A stretch of DNA of 64,000 nt from assembly GCF_052048155.1 (NCBI RefSeq), contig NZ_JBNAIK010000002.1, forward strand, positions 112,352-176,351, given 5' to 3'. This DNA comes from HIMB114 sp052048155 (GTDB lineage: Bacteria; Pseudomonadota; Alphaproteobacteria; Pelagibacterales; Pelagibacteraceae). Every line of letters begins with the position of its first letter. The stretch's first letter is position 1. The position numbers were made by a program, and so were the translations under genes. Below are positions 35,026 through 41,831 of the stretch, piece after piece. Below the pieces are notes generated by a model that made no database searches, was not told where the DNA came from, and was given only the letters and a program-made list of their open reading frames with translations.

Positions 35026-36089
35026 TAATCTAAACTGATCTGAGCCTTTCTATCTTTTTCATCTATAACTTCACCGAACCACTCTGGTTTTTTTTCTCTT
35101 AAATATCCCATTAAACCTTCTGGGAAATAAATAACGATTACAATGATTAAAACTCCAAGAGCTACGTATTGCCAACCTAAAAATAAAGTCCAGAAACTTT
35201 CTTTAAATATATGAAACGCGGTGGCTCCAATTATTGGTCCCCATAAAGTTCCTTTTCCTCCAAGAATTGTCATTAACACCATAAACACACCCATTTCTCT
35301 TCCATCAAAGGCTACTTCAACTGGTTCTATGTAACCAACCATTGTTCCTACAAGACCTCCTGCTAAACCACAGAAAAATGCTGAAATCATCCAACCAGTA
35401 ATTTTATAACGCATGGTTTCAATACCCATCGCTTCAGCTTTGTCCTCATTGTCTCTTATGGCATTTAAAACTAATCTAAATCTCGTCGTGTATAACCATC
35501 TGATGAAAGTAAACGTAGCAACTAAAAGAATTAAACATAGGAAATATAAAAACTCTCCTCTAGTTTCTAAATCTCCAAGACCTTTTGGGAATGGTGGGGC
35601 TGTCATGCCTTGTCCAGCTCCAATTAATTCTATTCCACCTGCCAATTCACCTGACGCAATACCAATTCCTAAAGTACAAATGGCAAAATAATGTCCTCTT
35701 AATCCTAAAATTCCATAACCAATTAAACCAGCAATCATAGGCGGGATTAAAGCAGCAAAGGCTAAACCTAGTGCTAAACCTTTAAAATATTGATCTGGTT
35801 CATGAACGAATGTTTTTTCTCCACCACTTTCTGTCCATTCAGCTAGAGGGAAATACAAACCAATTTGCATACTCGCGCACAAATACATTCCGACTCCAAA
35901 AAACATTATGTTTCCAAAAGAATTGTATCCCATTTCTCCACCTTGAATATTCCATGTCATTGCAAGAATGATAAGGATTAACATGAATGCTAATTGTAAT
36001 TTAAAATTAACGAATACAAATGGAGCAACTAATAAAAAAAGTAAAAGCGCACCACAAATATAAAGTTCTCTTTTTGTAAAAGCTAACAT
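35025..36089 (-). CDS. livM: Branched-chain amino acid-type ABC transporter permease LivM
   Basis: 354 residues with about ten membrane helices. LivM landmarks: GGEMGYNSFGNIMFFGVGMYL near 50, GLRGHYFAICTLGIG near 129, IRDNEDKAEAMGIE near 216 and GGKGTLWGPIIGA near 277. A loop of about 30 hydrophilic residues near 80-105 and a charged C-terminus are slightly long for the family. It pairs with LivH as the membrane channel. Four bases after livH. Confidence 0.9.
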   Translation of the reverse strand: MLAFTKRELYICGALLLFLLVAPFVFVNFKLQLAFMLILIILAMTWNIQGGEMGYNSFGNIMFFGVGMYLCASMQIGLYFPLAEWTESGGEKTFVHEPDQYFKGLALGLAFAALIPPMIAGLIGYGILGLRGHYFAICTLGIGIASGELAGGIELIGAGQGMTAPPFPKGLGDLETRGEFLYFLCLILLVATFTFIRWLYTTRFRLVLNAIRDNEDKAEAMGIETMRYKITGWMISAFFCGLAGGLVGTMVGYIEPVEVAFDGREMGVFMVLMTILGGKGTLWGPIIGATAFHIFKESFWTLFLGWQYVALGVLIIVIVIYFPEGLMGYLREKKPEWFGEVIDEKDRKAQISLD

Positions 36090-36093
36090 TGAT

Positions 36094-36987
36094 TTATTTT
36101 AGATACTCCCTCGTTTTGGCAAGTTTAAATCTTCTATAAACTAAAATTAATACTAATAAAAAGAATACAGTTGCAATTCTAAACTCTGTTCCAAGTAAAT
36201 AATCAGCAAACTCTTCAAATACTCCCAAGCCCATACCAGACATTGCAACACCAGGTAAGTTACCAAGACCTGCTACAATTACTATCATGAAAGATCTTAC
36301 CGTATAAGGTAACCCAACATAGGGGTGTAAAGTAAATGTAATAGCAACCAATGCGCCAGCTACACCACATAATGCAGCATTAATTCCAAAAGTTGAAGCA
36401 TAAACTTTTTCAGTATCTACACCTAAAATTTTTGCTGCCCTTGCATTCTGAGCTGTTGCTCTAATTGCACGACCAAGTTTAGATTTCTTCATATAAATAG
36501 TAAGTAATACTGCACAAACAATACTTACAACTGCTGAGAAAATTTTTGAATTTGGAAGTGTAACTGAATTATTAAATAACATCGTTGTTCCAAAATCTGA
36601 CTGTGCAACAACAACATCTGAGCCAAAACCAAAATTCATTAATTGCATCATTAAAATACTAATTCCAAATGTTGCTAAAATTGAAATAAACATGTCGCGG
36701 TCAACGACTTTGTTTATTACAAGTTTATAAATAAATACTCCTACAAAAAACATTATGATGGGTGATACGAAAATACCCCAAGCAGGATGAATGCCCGACA
36801 TGTACATGAAATATGCAATATACCCACCCATTATAACAAGTTCTCCTTGGGCAATATTAATAATGTTCATCACACCCCATTGAAGAGCCATACCGTAAGC
36901 AATTAAGGCGAATAAAATTCCTAAAAGAATCCCATCAAGAATTGCCTGGGCTGTTAAAGCTGGAACTTGAAATACTAAAAAATCCAT
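36094..36987 (-). CDS. livH: Branched-chain amino acid-type ABC transporter permease LivH
   Basis: 297 residues with about eight membrane helices. Landmarks: GILFALIAYGMALQWGVMNIINIAQGELVIMGGY near the N-terminus, IRATAQNARAAKILGVD near 184, and IVIVAGLGNLPGVAMSGMGLGV near 240. The start lies just after a strong terminator-like hairpin that separates it from livK, so it should be made in smaller amounts than the receptor. Confidence 0.91.
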   Translation of the reverse strand: MDFLVFQVPALTAQAILDGILLGILFALIAYGMALQWGVMNIINIAQGELVIMGGYIAYFMYMSGIHPAWGIFVSPIIMFFVGVFIYKLVINKVVDRDMFISILATFGISILMMQLMNFGFGSDVVVAQSDFGTTMLFNNSVTLPNSKIFSAVVSIVCAVLLTIYMKKSKLGRAIRATAQNARAAKILGVDTEKVYASTFGINAALCGVAGALVAITFTLHPYVGLPYTVRSFMIVIVAGLGNLPGVAMSGMGLGVFEEFADYLLGTEFRIATVFFLLVLILVYRRFKLAKTREYLK

Positions 36988-36990
36988 TTT

Positions 36991-37028
36991 AAAAAAAAAC
37001 TGCCCTCTTCTAAACTAAGAAGAGGGCA
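36991..37028 (-). terminator. Intrinsic terminator between livK and livH
   Basis: TGCCCTCTTCT at 37001-37011 pairs perfectly with 37018-37028 (11 bp, 6-base loop); on the minus strand the stem is followed by G and nine T (complement of 36991-36999). This is a textbook intrinsic terminator, 15 bases past the livK stop and 3 bases before the livH start. Since livHMGF have no other promoter space, it is probably leaky and sets a high receptor-to-permease ratio. Confidence 0.85.
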
Positions 37029-37043
37029 ATTTCTATATCTTAA

Positions 37044-38279
37044 TTATCTTTTTGACCAAGGTGGTATTGGATGAATTAACTCAGCCGCTGCCCATTTAGT
37101 TGGAGCAACAACTACGTTTTCACATTTACCACTTTTGCACATAACTTGGAAAAGCACCATTGGCTTTGCCGTGTTTTGTCCACCTGATCCAAACTTTATA
37201 TTTCCATAAAAAGTTTGCATTTTAGTTTTTGCTAATGCATCTCTAACTTTTTTAGTATCGAAAGAGTTAGCTCTTTCAAATGCATCTTTAAAAACTAATA
37301 ATGCTGCAGATGATTCTGCTGCTTGGTATGGAGGCGCATAACCGTAAGCTTTTGTGAAGTCTTTGTCATACTTTATACCATCACCAAAGAATTTATCTTT
37401 GTAGGTTAAAGTTTTATGCCATTGAGATGCACATAAAGCAAATTCAGATTTTGCACCATGTTGTTTAGCTAATTTTGAAGCGTCACAGTGTGTCATTGCT
37501 AACATTGGAACGTCAACTTTCATTTCTGAAATTTGTCTGATCGCTGTTAACGCACCTTTTGAGTGACCTGACACAACAAGAACATCTGGCTTTACAGCTT
37601 TAACTTTTGCTAAAGTTGCTGCCATATCATTAAGTTCTTTTGGAAGCTTATCGTCGATGATGATTTTTGATCCAGTTCTTTTCGCTGCATCTAAAACACC
37701 TAATCTAACGTCTTGTGAGAATGCATCTTGCTCGAAAGCTTGCGCGATTCTAACTGGCTTTCCACCGTTCTTTTCAACTGCAAGATCGATTGCTACTTCA
37801 AGATACTGGTTTGCAGGTGATAAAACTGCGAACAAGTATTTATATCCTTTAGTAAATAACGATCTTGATGCACCATTTGCTTCAACCATAGGAATTTTAT
37901 TTTCCTCAGTTACTGGTGCAATCGCTTTTGTTAATCCTGAACTGTAAGGTCCAAGCATATATTTAACACCATCTTGCTTAATAAGTCTCTCTGCTAACTG
38001 AGCAGCTCTTTTTGAGTTAGACTCATCATCATAATAAATGATTTTAAACTTATAGCTTTTTCCTCCAACCTTTACTCCACCCATGCTATTAATTCTATCA
38101 ACGGCAAGGTTGTAACCATTTTTGGTATGCTCACCATTTGTAGAATATTTTCCAGTTAGAGATACTGCTGCGCCAAGAACAATTGTATCGCCCTCAACTT
38201 TTGCATTTGCAGTTCCAAAACTAAAAACTAATGCAAGTACAGAGATAAAAGTTAAGATAGATCTATATAGATTTTTCAT
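37044..38279 (-). CDS. livK: Periplasmic ABC amino acid-type receptor LivK
   Basis: 411 residues with a signal peptide (LYRSILTFISVLALVFSFGTANA, cleavage near 26). The mature part is a type I periplasmic-binding fold: VLGAAVSLTGKYSTNGEHTKNGY near 34, YYDDESNSKRAAQLAERLI near 87, and LGPYSSGLTKAIAPVTEENKIPM. Family ligands include branched-chain and other amino acids, amides, urea and aromatic acids; the ligand here cannot be told. AGGGGAGA before ATG 38279 is a strong ribosome-binding site. The promoter must lie in the 104 bp between this gene and lysE. Confidence 0.9.
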   Translation of the reverse strand: MKNLYRSILTFISVLALVFSFGTANAKVEGDTIVLGAAVSLTGKYSTNGEHTKNGYNLAVDRINSMGGVKVGGKSYKFKIIYYDDESNSKRAAQLAERLIKQDGVKYMLGPYSSGLTKAIAPVTEENKIPMVEANGASRSLFTKGYKYLFAVLSPANQYLEVAIDLAVEKNGGKPVRIAQAFEQDAFSQDVRLGVLDAAKRTGSKIIIDDKLPKELNDMAATLAKVKAVKPDVLVVSGHSKGALTAIRQISEMKVDVPMLAMTHCDASKLAKQHGAKSEFALCASQWHKTLTYKDKFFGDGIKYDKDFTKAYGYAPPYQAAESSAALLVFKDAFERANSFDTKKVRDALAKTKMQTFYGNIKFGSGGQNTAKPMVLFQVMCKSGKCENVVVAPTKWAAAELIHPIPPWSKR

Positions 38280-38383
38280 ATTCTCCCCTGTTTGTTTTTG
38301 TTAATTAACTTTATAAAATTACATTTAAAAATATTTGTAATCAACTTCAAAAGCTAAATAAAAAAAAACAACTTTTGATTGAA

Positions 38384-38989
38384 TTATACTTTTATTGCAA
38401 TAAAAATTGCAATTACAGTAAGCGCTGCAGCAGAAACATAATTTAATGTTTTTGGATTTGACTTTAATTGATCAATAATTTTTTCAGCTACCTTTGAGTA
38501 AATTGCTAGAGTTAAAAAATCTAAAGTTACCCAGCTGATCAGCATAATAATAAAGTGGGCAATATAATTTTCACCAGTTAAAAAAGTTGGAAATACAGCA
38601 GCAAAAAAAACGATGGCCTTTGGACTAAAGAAAGCAATAAAAAATCCATCTCTAAATAAAGCAGTATTAGATTTAATTTGTTTTCCAGTTTTAATATCTA
38701 AGTTTGCTTTAGATTTAAAAAAACCAAAAGCAACATATAATATGTATGAAATACCAACCCACTTAAAAACTGAAACAATATTTGGAAATATTTCTATCAA
38801 TGCACTTAAGCCAAAAAGAACTAATACCATTTGAACAGAATTTGCTGTCACATCACCAAAAGCTGTCCATAAACTTTTTTTAAAACCATAATTTATTGAC
38901 TGAGACATGATTAAAACTCTAGGTCCTCCGGGAGTAACAAACATTACAATAATTATTTGTAAAAAAAGCAAGTAGTTTTCTGGGAACAT
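38384..38989 (-). CDS. LysE/RhtB family amino acid exporter
   Basis: 201 residues with six hydrophobic segments. The N-terminal VTPGGPRVLIMSQSINYGFKK is the LysE-type signature (usually TPGP), and FFSPKAIVFFAAVFP near 117 is the second. These proteins export lysine, threonine, homoserine or related amino acids. It lies upstream of livK in the same direction with its own start region facing the radical SAM gene. Together with AzlCD it makes two exporters next to one importer. Confidence 0.87.
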   Translation of the reverse strand: MFPENYLLFLQIIIVMFVTPGGPRVLIMSQSINYGFKKSLWTAFGDVTANSVQMVLVLFGLSALIEIFPNIVSVFKWVGISYILYVAFGFFKSKANLDIKTGKQIKSNTALFRDGFFIAFFSPKAIVFFAAVFPTFLTGENYIAHFIIMLISWVTLDFLTLAIYSKVAEKIIDQLKSNPKTLNYVSAAALTVIAIFIAIKV

Positions 38990-39033
38990 TTCAATAATAT
39001 ACTTTAAAATTATTTAGTTTAAAAGAATTGAAA

Positions 39034-39942
39034 ATGTACCAAAAATTTGAAAATAAAACTTTTACTGCTGATAACAAAGCTAGAGCTTATATAGAGTCTA
39101 AAAAATTAAAAACTTTATGGTTCAATACAGGAACGCTTTGCAATCTAACTTGTAAAAATTGTTACATTGAATCAAGTCCTAAAAATGATCGCTTATCTTA
39201 TCTTTCTTTTGATGAATTTAAGATGTTTGTAAATGAAAGTATTCAAAATGAAATGGGAACTGAAGAAATTGGATTTACTGGTGGTGAGCCATTTATGAAC
39301 AAAGATATTTTTAAGATGATTAAATATTCTCTTGATAACGGGTTTAAAACTTTAGTGCTTACTAATGCAATGAAACCAATGATGAATAATAAGAATGATT
39401 TGAATAAATTAAATCATTTAAACCTAACAATTAGAGTTTCAATTGATCATTATAATAAAGATAAGCATGAACAAATCAGAGGTCCAAATAGCTGGGGTCC
39501 GATGATTGAAGGATTAAAATGGTTGTCTGAGAATAAATTTAATTATTGTTTGGCAACTCGGCTAATGTGGAATGAGGACGAAGAAACAACAAGAAGAAAT
39601 TTTAAAAAATTTATTGATCAATATCAACTTACTTTGGATGAAGAGAATAAAAACCAACTGGTAACTTTTGCAGAAATGGATGAAAAACAAGATACTCCAG
39701 AGATAACAACTGAATGTTGGGGAATTTTAAATAAAAATCCAGATACTGTAATGTGCTCAACTTCTCGAATGATTGTTAAGAAAAAAGGAAATGAAAACCC
39801 AAGTGTAATTGCATGTACTTTGCTTCCTTATAAACAAGAGTTTGACTTGGGCAATAGTCTGAAAGAATCGATGAAAAAAATCTACCTTAATCATCCGCAC
39901 TGTTCTAAATTTTGCGTTTTAGGTGGTTCTAGTTGTAGTTAA
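39034..39942 (+). CDS. Radical SAM protein with a C-terminal Cys-rich region
   Basis: 302 residues from ATG 39034; an in-frame TTG six bases upstream is an alternative. The 4Fe-4S motif CNLTCKNC gives Cys36, Cys40 and Cys43 (CxxxCxxC), followed by GFTGGEPFMN near 91 as the SAM-binding GGEP motif. Further cysteines (ECWG near 228, MCSTSRM, IACTL, then CSKFCVLGGSSC at the end) suggest an auxiliary cluster of SPASM/twitch type. The substrate is unknown. It is translationally coupled to a TVP38-family membrane protein (TAATG) and a 55-residue protein; a small modified product or a lipid-related role are both open. Confidence 0.83.
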   Translation: MYQKFENKTFTADNKARAYIESKKLKTLWFNTGTLCNLTCKNCYIESSPKNDRLSYLSFDEFKMFVNESIQNEMGTEEIGFTGGEPFMNKDIFKMIKYSLDNGFKTLVLTNAMKPMMNNKNDLNKLNHLNLTIRVSIDHYNKDKHEQIRGPNSWGPMIEGLKWLSENKFNYCLATRLMWNEDEETTRRNFKKFIDQYQLTLDEENKNQLVTFAEMDEKQDTPEITTECWGILNKNPDTVMCSTSRMIVKKKGNENPSVIACTLLPYKQEFDLGNSLKESMKKIYLNHPHCSKFCVLGGSSCS

Positions 39943-40619
39943 TGACTAACAAGATTTTTAAAATTTTTATTATTTTAATCTTTGTAGGAACCATTTCGTT
40001 TGGGCTACTTTTTGATTATAGCCAATACTTTTCTTTTGAAACGATTAAAAGCCAACATGATAAATTAAATGAATTTATCAAATTAAATTATTCTTTATCT
40101 ATAGTGGTATTCTTTATTATTTACTTAATAGTGACAGCATTTGCATTGCCTTTTGGGGCATTAAAAACAATCTTGGCTGGGGCTCTTTTCGGCTTAATTC
40201 CAGGTGTGATAATAACGTCATTTGCAAGCTCAATTGGTTCAACTTTATGCTTATTAATGTCCAGGTTTGTTTTAAGAGATTATGTAGAAAAAAAGTATTC
40301 CAAATATTTAGAAAAAATAAATGAAGGAATTAAAAAAGATGGAATTTATTATTTATTTTTCTTAAGATTAAGTCCGATATTTCCATTCTTTATTATAAAT
40401 TTGGTATTTGGTCTGACTAAAATGAAAGCACTGACTTTCTATTTGGTATCTCAAATCGGTATGTTTCTTGGAACTATCATTTTTGTGAATGCGGGTGTTC
40501 AATTATCAAAAATTAATAAAATTGAGGATATACTAAGTATCGAAATAATTATTTCATTTATATTGATAGGTTTGGTTCCATTAATTATAAAGAAATTAAT
40601 CGAAAAATTAAAAAAATGA
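39942..40619 (+). CDS. TVP38/TMEM64 (DedA-like, VTT domain) membrane protein
   Basis: 225 residues with about six hydrophobic segments. The VTT-domain core is visible: VTAFALPFGALKTILAGALFGLIPGVIITSFASSIGSTLCLL near 65-105 and YYLFFLRLSPIFPFFIINLVFG near 137-158. Members are thought to act in membrane lipid scrambling or undecaprenyl-phosphate and metal handling. The ATG overlaps the radical SAM stop and its own stop overlaps the next small gene, so the three form a tight operon. Confidence 0.85.
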   Translation: MTNKIFKIFIILIFVGTISFGLLFDYSQYFSFETIKSQHDKLNEFIKLNYSLSIVVFFIIYLIVTAFALPFGALKTILAGALFGLIPGVIITSFASSIGSTLCLLMSRFVLRDYVEKKYSKYLEKINEGIKKDGIYYLFFLRLSPIFPFFIINLVFGLTKMKALTFYLVSQIGMFLGTIIFVNAGVQLSKINKIEDILSIEIIISFILIGLVPLIIKKLIEKLKK

Positions 40620-40783
40620 GCAAAGATATTACTAATTACATCAAAACAGAGTGTGGGTTATCTGAGTATTACTTGCTAAAAGCACGAAAAGGTTTTTTTA
40701 ATAAACTAAGGTTTTATTGGTTTGTTGCTATAGCAACTGTAAGAGATTTACCTAAAAAAAAACCTGAATTTAAAGATAATTAG
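40616..40783 (+). CDS. Hypothetical 55-residue protein
   Basis: A short open frame (ATG 40616, TAG 40781-40783) begins MSKDITNYIKTECGLSEYYL and ends with a basic tail, KKKPEFKDN. It has one Cys, a weakly hydrophobic stretch (FYWFVAIATV, near residue 33) and an excess of Lys. Its ATG overlaps the TVP38 stop as ATGA, the coupling used by real operon genes elsewhere here, and this is the main reason to accept it. With a radical SAM gene two genes upstream it might be a substrate peptide, but only the position supports that. Confidence 0.55.
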   Translation: MSKDITNYIKTECGLSEYYLLKARKGFFNKLRFYWFVAIATVRDLPKKKPEFKDN

Positions 40784-40820
40784 TATTTACATAAAATATT
40801 ATTTAACTATAAGAATATCT

Positions 40821-40871
40821 AAGCGCTGATTTATATCAAATTGCGGGCGCTTTATAAAAACTGCTAAAGCG
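40821..40871 (+). ncRNA. SAM-II-type S-adenosylmethionine riboswitch aptamer
   Basis: The stem AAGCGC (40821-40826) pairs with GCGCTT (40847-40852). Between them is TGATTTATATCAAATTGCGG, with the SAM-II loop pattern (CGCTGATTTA, ATTGC), and after it come TATAAAA and GCTAAAG, the expected 3' pseudoknot strand. This matches the layout of SAM-II aptamers of alphaproteobacterial methionine genes. The GCTAAAGCG at 40863-40871 can instead pair with 40883-40891 inside the downstream terminator. It should lower metF-metE-metZ expression when SAM is plentiful. Confidence 0.82.
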
Positions 40872-40877
40872 ATTTTG

Positions 40878-40906
40878 ACCACCGCTTTAGCCGGTGGTTT
40901 TTTTTT
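40878..40906 (+). terminator. Intrinsic terminator controlled by the SAM-II aptamer
   Basis: ACCACCG (40878-40884) pairs with CGGTGGT (40892-40898) around a 7-base loop, followed by nine T (40898-40906). The loop and part of the stem, CGCTTTAGC (40883-40891), are exactly complementary to the aptamer's GCTAAAGCG, giving a mutually exclusive antiterminator. With SAM bound the aptamer keeps GCTAAA in its pseudoknot and the terminator can form: a transcriptional OFF switch. It lies 28 bases before metF. Confidence 0.82.
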
Positions 40907-40934
40907 ACCTTCCGGCAAATTTGAAACTAAAATT

Positions 40935-41831
40935 ATGAAAGAAGAATTAAAATTTAGTTTTGAATTTTTTCCATCCAAAAACGCAGAGGATGAAGTCACT
41001 GCATGGAAAAGTTTAAAAAAACTTGAAAGCTTTGATCCGCAATTTTACTCGGTTACTTTTGGTGCTGGTGGTGGCGAAAGAATAAAAACTGACAGTTTTG
41101 TTAAAAAAATTAAAAAAGAAAGTAATGTTCCAGTGGCGGGTCATTTAACATGCGTTGATATGTCGAAAGATGAAATCAATGATATCGCTCTTAACTGGTT
41201 TGAAAAAGGAATAAAAAGAATTGTCGCCTTAAGAGGAGATGTTCGAAATTCAGGCGAACAGTATAAACCTCATCCTGATGGATATAAAAATGCAGCTGAT
41301 ATGACCGCAGGTTTAAAAAAGTTAGCAAATTTTGATATTTCAGTTGCAGGATATCCAGAGATACATCCAGACTCAAAAAATAAAGAATTGGATTTAGATA
41401 ACCTAAAAAGAAAAGTAGATGCAGGTGCTGATAGAATCATTACTCAATTTTTCTTTGATGAAAATATATTTTTAAAATTTAGAGATGATATTGCAAAACA
41501 AGGAATTAAAATTCAATTATTACCAGGTATCATGCCCATTCAAAATTATAAGAGAGTTAAAAATTTCAGTAATAAATGCGGAACTTCTGTACCTGCCTGG
41601 ATAGAAAAAGAATTTGAAGGATCTGAAGATAATCCAGATGTTCAAAAAATGATAGGTTCTAGCATTGCAACTGACTTGGTGAAAAAACTTCAAAAAGAAG
41701 GTGTTAATGAATTTCATTTTTATACTTTAAATAAATATGAATTAAGTTACGCGGTCTGTTCGAGGCTAAAATCTTACAAAAATTTTTTAAAAACAAAGAA
41801 AGAAAAAGAAAAAGGAGAAATAAGAATATGA
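40935..41831 (+). CDS. metF: Methylenetetrahydrofolate reductase MetF
   Basis: 298 residues from ATG 40935. A longer frame starts at TTG 40875 but its first 20 codons are the riboswitch terminator, so I reject it. FSFEFFPSK with Glu10 is the family's N-terminal catalytic motif; SVTFGAGG and RIVALRGDV follow, and ITQFFFDE near 182 and PGIMPIQNYKR near 215 complete the barrel. It reduces 5,10-methylene-THF to 5-methyl-THF with FAD, supplying the methyl group for MetE encoded next. No good Shine-Dalgarno is visible. The stop overlaps metE as ATGA. Confidence 0.93.
   Translation: MKEELKFSFEFFPSKNAEDEVTAWKSLKKLESFDPQFYSVTFGAGGGERIKTDSFVKKIKKESNVPVAGHLTCVDMSKDEINDIALNWFEKGIKRIVALRGDVRNSGEQYKPHPDGYKNAADMTAGLKKLANFDISVAGYPEIHPDSKNKELDLDNLKRKVDAGADRIITQFFFDENIFLKFRDDIAKQGIKIQLLPGIMPIQNYKRVKNFSNKCGTSVPAWIEKEFEGSEDNPDVQKMIGSSIATDLVKKLQKEGVNEFHFYTLNKYELSYAVCSRLKSYKNFLKTKKEKEKGEIRI

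Noticed and set aside
38280..38383. Stem-loop or riboswitch upstream of livK
   Set aside because: CAACTTCAAAAG and CTTTTGATTG repeats are imperfect and A/T-rich; no known riboswitch core is recognisable.
40875..40934. N-terminal extension of MetF from TTG 40875
   Set aside because: The 20 extra codons are the terminator hairpin and T run of the SAM-II switch; ATG 40935 gives the normal MetF N-terminus.
40907..40934. A second SAM aptamer (SAM-V type) between the terminator and metF, as in tandem arrangements
   Set aside because: The 28 bases left are too short and I cannot recognise a SAM-V core.
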